Below are positions 52,550 to 61,500 of a stretch of DNA of 64,000 nt, in pieces (within the stretch, counting starts at the first letter, position 1; every line of letters starts with the position of its first letter). A model generated the notes under the pieces. The model was not told the origin of the DNA and made no database searches. It saw nothing but the letters and a program-made list of their open reading frames with translations. Both the position numbers and the translations under genes were made by a program. Origin of the DNA: UBA5239 sp040391785 (GTDB lineage Bacteria; Verrucomicrobiota; Lentisphaeria; Victivallales; Victivallaceae); contig JBEBXH010000011.1 of the NCBI GenBank assembly GCA_040391785.1, positions 39,978 through 103,977 on the forward strand, given 5' to 3'.

Positions 52550-52582
52550 CAGTCCCGCAGCATTTCCGGTGCCGCGGGACTG
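52550..52582. terminator. hairpin after the giant surface-protein gene
   Basis: Stem CAGTCCCGC / GCGGGACTG with a 15-base loop, 8 bp after the giant gene's stop codon. The T-run (TCAATTTTT) is on the plus-strand side, so termination of the minus-strand transcript is plausible but not certain. Confidence 0.5.
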
Positions 52583-52589
52583 TCAATTT

Positions 52590-55500
52590 TTACACGTTCA
52601 ACATTTCATCCAGGATGATATCGAGCTTGTCCTTGAAGTTTTCGGCTTTTTCCATCACAGTTACATTCGTGAGGTCAACGCTACCGAAGTTAACTTCATG
52701 AATACCGCTCGCGTCAATACTAATCTGCGACGGCATAGTGTGCATCGGATGATCGCTCTCGAAACTGGTGTTCTGGCTGCTGCTGTATTCACTCGTCGGT
52801 ACCTGGACCCGAGCGTTGCTGTTTTTGCCATCGGATTTGTACTGCGATTCCACGATGCTGGTCTTTTCGCTTTTGTCCGAGAACATGTCGGTTTTCAGGG
52901 CATTGCTGGTACGCTGCTGAACCATCTGCTGGTCGATTTCCTCAAAAGCTTTTTTCTGGCTGTTTTCCCGGAGATTCGACTTCAGCTTGTTACTGGCCTT
53001 GGCTGTGGTCTGGTGCGAAGCGGCATGATGGTCGCCGCTGGTTTCGGTATCAAGCACGGCGTCCGCATCGCGGTTGGCGGTATTGGACAGTACCTGATTG
53101 ATCAGGTTGGCTTCGTGCTGCCCATTGATCACATAGCGCCTGGAAGAAGCATCGCTGTAGATGTTGATGCGGGCCTCGCCCGTAATCGTCAGCGTGCCGT
53201 TGTGGACCGTCACATCGTAGTTATCGCTGTTATCGGTATTGAGCTGATACTGGTCAATGGCATGTTGCCCTTCGGTTTCGCTCTTGTCGGTACGGTTGTA
53301 ATTGGAGACGGTATCGCTGCCGACGAGACCAGTCGCGGTGCCGGTGAATTTGGGATCGACCTCGCCGGCGGCTTTGGTTTTGTCGTCGATCACAATGATC
53401 AGGGAGGCTTTGTCGATGTCCGCGGTGTCATTTGCATAAACAATATAGTAGTTACCGGCGTCTCCTCCGCTCAGCGTGCCGTCTTCGTAGATGACCGTTT
53501 TGTTAAGACCCGCGTTTTTGTCCGCGAACTCCGCCCCAGCCATATTGTACGACACATCATCATTGCCGAACACGCCGTCCGTGATGACGCTGTTCTCCGT
53601 GGCATCGGTGGTACCGTCGTAGGTTTTGTCGGCGGCGTCACGCGTCACTGTCACTTGAGCTTGAGCGATGTCCGCGGTGTCGTTTGCATAAACAATATAG
53701 TAGTTGCCGGCGTCTTCTCCGCTCAGCGTGCCGTCTTCGTAGATGACCGTTTTATTGAGGCCTGCATTCTTGTCCGCGAACTCCGCCCCAGCCATATTGT
53801 ACGACACATCATCATCGTCAAACACACCGTCCGTGATGACGCTGTTCTCCGTGGCGTTGGTGGTACTGTCATACGTTTTATCGGCAGCGTCACGCGTCAC
53901 CGTCACTTGAGCCTGGGCGATGTCCGCGGTGTCGTTTGCATAAACAATATAGTAGTTGCCGGCGTCTTCTCCGCTCAGCGTGCCGTCTTCGTAGATGACC
54001 GTTTTATTGAGGCCTGCATTCTTGTCCGCGAACTCCGCCCCAGCCATATTGTACGACACATCATCATCGTCAAACACACCGTCCGTGATGACGCTGTTCT
54101 CCGTGGCGTTGGTGGTACTGTCATACGTTTTATCGGCAGCGTCACGGGTTACTGTCACTTGAGCTTGGGCGATGTCTGCGGTGTCGTTTACATAAACAAT
54201 ATAGTAGTTACCGGCGTCTTCTCCGCCCAGCGTGCCGTCTTTGAAGATGAGGGTTTTATTGTCGCCCGCATTCTTGTTTGCGAACTCCGCCCCGGCCTGG
54301 TTATACCATACTTCGTCGCCGCCGAGCACACCCTCCGTGACGACGCTGTTCTCCGTGGCGTTGGTGGTACTGTCATACGTTTTATCGGCAGCGTCACGGG
54401 TTACTGTCACTTGAGCTTGGGCGATGTCTGCGGTGTCGTTTACATAAACAATATAGTAGTTACCGGCGTCTTCTCCGCCCAGCGTGCCGTCTTTGAAGAT
54501 GAGGGTTTTATTGTCGCCCGCATTCTTGTTTGCGAACTCCGCCCCGGCCTGGTTATACCATACTTCGTCGCCGCCGAGCACACCCTCCGTGACGACGCTG
54601 TTCTCCGTGGCGTTGGTGGTACTGTCATACGTTTTATCGGCAGCGTCACGCGTCACCGTCACTTGAGCCTGGGCGATGTCCGCGGTATCGTTTACATAAA
54701 CAATATAGTAGTTACCGGCGTCTCCTCCGCCCAGCGTGCCGTCTTTGAAGATGAGGGCCTTATTGTCGCCCGCGTTCTTGTTCGCGAACTCCGCCCCGGC
54801 CTGGTTATACCATACTTCGTCGCCGCCGAGCACACCCTCCGTGACGACGCTGTTCTCCGTGGCGTTGGTGGTACTGTCATACGTTTTATCGGCAGCGTCA
54901 CGCGTCACTGTCACTTGAGCCTGAGCGATGTCCGCGGTGTCGTTTACATAAACAATATAGTAGTTGCCGGCGTCTTCTCCGCTCAGCGTACCGTCTTCGT
55001 AGATGACCGTTTTATTGAGGCCTGCATTCTTGTTCGCGAACTCCGCTCCGGCCTGGTTATACCATACCTCGTCGCCACCGAGCACACCAGAGCTGATGAC
55101 GCTGTTCTCCGTGGCGTTGGTGGTACCGTCGTAGGTTCTGTCGGCGGCGTCGCGGGTTACCGTCACTTGGGCTTGGGCGATGTTTGCGGTGTCGTCTGCA
55201 TAAACAATATAGTAGTTACCGGCGTCTCCTCCGCTCAGCGTGCCGTCTTCGTAGATGACCGTTTTATTGAGGCCCGCGTTCTTGTCCGCGAACTTCGCTC
55301 CGGCCTGGTTATACCATACCTCGTCGCCACCGAGCACACCAGAGCTGATGGCGCTGTTCTCCGTGGCATTGGTGGTACCGTCGTAGGTTCTGTCGGCGGC
55401 GTCACGCGTCACTGTCACTTGAGCCTGAGCAATGTTTGCGGTGTCGTTTACATAAACAATATAGTAGTTACCTGCGTCTCCTCCGCCCAGCGTGCCGTCT

Positions 55501-58500
55501 TTGAAGATGAGGGCCTTATTGTCGCCCGCGTTCTTGTTCGCGAACTCAGCTCCAGCCTGGTTATACCATACTTCGTCGTTGCCGAGCACACCAGAGCTGA
55601 TGGCGCTGTTCTCCGTGGCATCGGTCGTACCGTCGTAGGTCCTGTCATTGGCATCGCGGGTTACCGTCACCGCGATTGCGTTGATCTTCATTGCGCCATC
55701 CACGTATTTGATGTCGTAATTCGAGTTCTTTTCGCCGTTGGCGCCGATCTGGATATTCAGATTGTCAAGCGTGTAGTCGCCGGCGTTGCGGTGTTTGACG
55801 TCGTCGTATGAGGTGACGGTGTCGCCGAAAACAGTGGCTAAGCCATCGCCTTTCGTCTTGCTTTCTTCCCACGTGAAAGCGTGATACGCGCCGTTATAGT
55901 CGTAAGTCCCGCCCTGAATCACGATCACAAGCTCGCGGACTGTGGTTGTCACCTTCGCCTCGGCACTGCCTTCCCAGAGGCCGTCGGTCGAAATAAAGTC
56001 CGTGGTCACGGTGACCGTGCCGCCGGCCTTGGTCGCCAGCGCCTGATTGCCGTTCAAACTCACGTAGTCGTTCGGAGTCATGGTGTAGGTGTAGTTACCG
56101 CTGACAGCACCGTCATTGGTTGCGCTCACGGTACCGGTATTGCCGTATTTCACGGTGTCGCCGGTGGCCGTCACCACCACACTGCCCCTGTGCTCCGACT
56201 CATACGCGCCCATATCCACGATGCCACCGTTAATGCCGCCATAAATACGATCATTGTTGGCGAGGTCGGTAGGATCGGTTACGCCAACATACGGAGTGTT
56301 GTCGCCGCGATTGATCGCGTACGAACCTTGCGCCAAATGGTAACTGCGGTCCAGCACGGCATCGGTGTTCTCGTACTCGAAATTCACGTAATACTCGCCG
56401 GCTTTGTTCGTGCCTTTGTTGGTCGCCTGCAACGCGATGTTATTGGTGCCGCCGCCGCCCCAGCCCTCGATACCGCTGTTTGAAAAATTACCGCTGTTCA
56501 AACCGACGTACTGATCGGGTTGTCCGTTGGCTTTATTGCCCCACAAGATCGAATTCTTTACGGCAACGTTGTTGTAGATGGTGCCTGCCGACATCGCCGC
56601 ATAAATCCCGCCGCCGTTCGCCGCCGTGTTGTTGGCAATCGTCAGGTTCAGCAGCACCGCGACCACCGCCGTGTCAGCGAAATAAATCCCGCCGCCGTCG
56701 CCCGTGGCCGTATTGTCGGCGATCAGCGTGTTGTCCATGTTCGCGGAAACCCCGCCCACATAAACCGCGCCGCCGTCAACTTTCGCCGTATTCTGACGGA
56801 ATTCCGAATGCGTGATCTCGGCGTTTCCTCCGGCATAAAACGCGCCGCCAGAGCCGGCCTGCGCCTGGTTGCCGCTGAACTTATCGTTGGCGATATTGAC
56901 ATTGGCCGCCGTATAAATCCCGCCACCGCTATTACCGCTCACCGCGATATTGCCGGTGTATTCATTTTTACTCGAATCGACATCGCCCGCGGCATAAATG
57001 GCGCCGCCGCTCAATTCAGCCTTGTTCGAGGTGAATTTGCTGCCGCTGACCGTCACATCTTTCTCACCGTAAATCGCGCCCCCCTTGCTGTTCAACGCCT
57101 GGTTTTCGGTGAACGTACCATAAATCGTCAAATCGATCTGTGAATAAATCGCGCCGCCATCAACACCGGCCTGATTATTGATGAATACCAAACTGTCTGC
57201 CTGGCTGAACGTACTGCCGTTCGCCAGGTAAAGCGCCCCGCCTTGATTTCCTGCCTCGCCGTTCTCAAACGTCATAGCTGCATTGATCTTCAGTGTGCCG
57301 GCGCTGTAAATGAGGCCGCCGTTATTACCTGCAAAACCGCCGTTGAACATATTCCCTGCGTTGAGATTCAGCGTGGCGCTGCTCAGATAAATTGCCCCGC
57401 CGTTAATTCTGGCCCGATTGTCATTGAACTCGCTGTTCGAAATGCTGACCGACATCGTCGAATCGTCATTCTGCCTGATGTAAATGGCGCCGCCGTAATC
57501 CGAACGGTTATTGTCGAATTTCGAGTTTTTCACGGTCAAATCCGCTTCGCTGTAAATGGCGCCGCCGTGGCCAACCGCAAAACCATCCGCATTCAATCGG
57601 CTTTCATTGTTTTTGAATTCGGCTTCGGCAATGTCGCCCTTGCCGACCACATAAATGGCGCCGCCGTACGATTCGGGACCGTTGCCGGTCATCAGATAAT
57701 TACCGTCAAACACCGCCTTGCCGGTAACCGTCAAATCCGCGCCTGCATAAATGGCACCGCCATAAACCGCGCCGCTGGTTTTCGTATGCGACACATAATT
57801 GCCATTGAAAGTACTGTTGCCCGACACCGTCAAGTCGCTGTCCGAATAAATAGCACCACCCATGGCTTGAGCATTATTGCCGGTAAAACTGCCGTTGTTT
57901 ATCGTCAGTGCGCTTTCCGCGTAAACCGCCCCGCCGCGGCCGGTTGCCGAATTCTTGGAGAAGCTCACGTTGTCCCCGATCGTCAGCGAAGCCTTGCCAT
58001 AAACCGCCCCGCCGTTCACAGTAGCAGTATTATTGATGAAAATACTGTCAGACAGCGTCAATGCTGCAGTTGCGTAAATCGCGCCGCCGTTGGCCGCGCT
58101 GTTGCCCTGGCTTGCGGTGGCGCCGCCGAAACTGCCGCCGTTCATCGTGATGTCAATGGTCGTGCCGCCATAGATCGCACCACCGTTGCCGCCGGCGCTG
58201 TTGCCGTAAAAATACACATTGTTAAGAGTGAGAGCGCCGCGGCCCCAAATCGCGCCGCCGTCACCGCCCAAAGCTTTGTTTCCCTCAAGCACCACATCGG
58301 CGCCACCGGCACTGCCGATGTTGACCGTGGTATTGGCGGCATTCGAACCTGCGAACAAGATCGCCCCGCCTCTGGCTCCGGCTTCGTTATTCATGAAGTT
58401 GGTTCCACTGCCGACCGTCAGAGTGGCGGTCGAAGCAGCAGCATAAGCGTAAATCGCGCCGCCGTCTCCGGTTGTCGCGGTATTTGTGCCAAACGTGCCC

Positions 58501-61500
58501 CCCTCACCGATTGACATCGTTATCGTCGATGCATCCGCATACGCGTAAATCGCACCGCCATTGGTACCACCGACATTGCCGTTAAATTGAACATTATTCC
58601 CGATCGTCAGATTAACGGAACCTACGGTCGCCCGGATCCATATCCCGCCGCCGGTATTGGTTGCGGAATTGTCCTCGAACGTGACATTGTCACCAATATT
58701 CAGGGCGGTTCCGGCAGCCGCGGTCGTATAACTGGCGATTGCGCCACCATAACCGGCCTTATTGCCGGTGAATTGCGTGCCGGCTCCAACCGTCAGGGCT
58801 GCCACATTATAAATACCGCCGCCGTAGTTGGCGGCAATATTGCCGGTGAAGCTCACGCCGCTTCCAATCGTCAGGGCTGTGCCCGCGTAAATCGCGCCGC
58901 CATAGTTCGCCCGGAGGTTATTGAAACTGCTGTTCGTAACCGTCAGAAGAGAACTGTGTGTAAAAATACCTCCCCCGTACGCCGCGGCATTCGAGGTGAG
59001 CGTGTACTTGAAAACAGCTCCGTCGATCGTACTCAGATAACTGTTGCTGCTGTTGACGTGGTAAATACCGCCGCCATAGAGCCCTGCGCGGTTGTTGGTG
59101 AACTCGCCTCCCTCAAGAATCAACTGGCCGACCGAATAAATCGCCCCGCCGACATTGGACGCATAAAAATTACTGAACGTACTGTTTTTGACCGTTATAT
59201 TAAACGGCATTGACGCTATTGTGGATTGACCGTAATAAATGGCGCCGCCATCGGTCGCCGCCGCATCGCTGCGCGTATAGACAAATGTCGCTCCGTCAAT
59301 CATGGTCGCACGGAAAGCGGCAATCGCGCCGCCATTGGCCGCAGCACGGTTGTCGGTGAAAGTCGCACCCCTGGTGCCGCTGGAGCTGTCCCCGGCGTAG
59401 ATCGTCAAAGGAACTTCAGGACCGGCATAAATCGCGCCGCCGCTGGCTTTGGCAACGTTATCGGTGAAAGCTGTTCCAATGGCTCCGGCATGAATAATCA
59501 AGGCAGTGGACTGAGCGAAAATCGCTCCGCCACTGTCGACGGACGTATTCCCGGTGAACACACTGTCGGTAATTTTAATTGTACCATCCGGATAGACGAC
59601 GCCGTTTATGCTACCCGAATTGGAATAAATCGCGCCGCCACGATAAGCGGAAGTATTTCCCGTGAAAGTGCTGTTGGTAATCGTGACATTAGGACCGCAA
59701 TGCAAGGCAATAGCCCCGCCGCCCATGCCGATGCCGGTTGCCGTGTTTTCCGTGAAGTTACTGCCGGAAATCAAAATATCGAGCGTGGTGTTGGCGTAAA
59801 TCGCACCACCGGCACTCGAGGTGTTTTCGGTGAAACCGGAATCCGTTATCGTCATATTTTCCGAAGTGAAAATCGCGCCGCCCTGGAAATTGGCTTCATT
59901 CTTGGAAAAGTTGCCGTTGTTTATCGTCAGTGCGCTTTCCGCGTAAACCGCCCCGCCGCTGCCGCCCGCTTTGTTAAGGCTGAAACTGCCGCCAATCGTC
60001 ACGCTCGAACCGGTCCCGGATACATAGATCCCGGCACCATTACCGCTGACGTTGTGGTTGCTCACGCTGCCGCCGCTCATTTCCACCGTGCCGGATTTCA
60101 CATAAATCCCTCCACCGTCGCCACCAGTCACGATGTTGTGTGAAACTTCACCGCCGGTCATGTTCAATGAACCGCCCGTATTCATATAAACGCCTCCGCC
60201 GGCCGAGGCTGTATTAGCGTTGCCGCTGCCGCCGACGGTACCGCCGGCGATCTTCATCAGACCATCGGCATCCACGTAAATCCCGCCGCCGTTGCCGGCC
60301 GCGGTATTGCTGTTCACCGACGCCGTGCCGCTCATCGTCACGCTCGAGCTGATCCCGGACACATAGATCCCGCCGCCGTTGCCGCTGACGTTGTGGCTGT
60401 CCACGCTGCCGCCGCTCATTTCCACCGTGCCGGATTTCACGTAAATTCCGCCGCCGTTGGTTGCGTTGTTGTAGGAAATCTCGCCGCCAGTTATCTTCAT
60501 GTATCCGTTGGCGGCCATATAGACGCCGCCGCCATATACCGCGGTGTTGGCCAGACCGACGGAACCGCCGATGGTACCGTTGTTGACTGTGATATTCGAG
60601 CCGTCGGAAGCGTAAATCCCGCCGCCGTAACCCTCGGTGGTGGAGCTCGCGTCCTTGCCGCGTGCCGTATTGCTGTAAATCTGCACGCCGTTGGTGCTGA
60701 TGGTCAAGGTGCCGCTCATCCACAAGCCGCCGCCATTGCCGCCGAGCCCACTATAGGCGCTCGAACCGGTGACCGAGGTCCCCGCGTAGTTGTTGAAGAT
60801 CTCGCCGTTCTCCAGCGTCACATTGGTCAATGAGCCTTTTGCCGCGTAAATACCGCCGCCGTCGCGGGCGGCGATATTACCGCTGATCTGGCTGCCATTG
60901 CCGCTCAGCTGCATATTCGAACCATTGCCCAGATAAATACCGCCGCCGTTATTCGCCGCCGTATTGTTGTTGACCAGTGTCGTGCCTGCCATGTTCAGTG
61001 TTCCCGTCGCTACATGGATGGCGCCGCCGTTATTGACGGCTTCATTATTACTGAAAGTGGTGGCAGTATTCAGGTTCAGCGTCCCTCCGTCAATATAGAC
61101 GGCGCCGCCGTCATTGCCTGCTTTGAAGTTGCTGAATGCCATATCGGTGTTGACGTTGACTGTGGCGCCGGCGGAGATGAAAATCGCGCCGCCGTTGCGC
61201 CCGGCTTTGCCTTTGCTGTCCTGGCCGATCGAAAACGTGGTGCCGCTATTGATATTGATGATACTGTTTTTCGTCACATAGATGGAGCCGCCATCCAGTC
61301 CGGCATTGTTGCCGGCGAAGCTGGAATTCAGAATAACGAAACTGCCGTAGCCGCTGCTCCAGATGGCGCCGCCGTCATGCTTGGCCATGTTACCCTGGCT
61401 GTTCTGTCCGGTGCTGTCGCCAAAGATACTGTTATTGATCGTAATCATACTTCTCGTAGAGCCGCTGAGCGTATAAATGGCACCGCCATTGCCGTAGCCT

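Noticed and set aside
53405..55672. Regular repeats suggestive of a CRISPR array
   Set aside because: The period is 252 bp, there are no unique spacers, and the units are in frame in a coding sequence. No cas genes are present.
52569..55811. A 1080-codon open frame on the plus strand across the repeats
   Set aside because: It is the antisense of the YDG repeats in the giant gene; its regularity simply mirrors the 252-bp unit, and it has no ribosome site.
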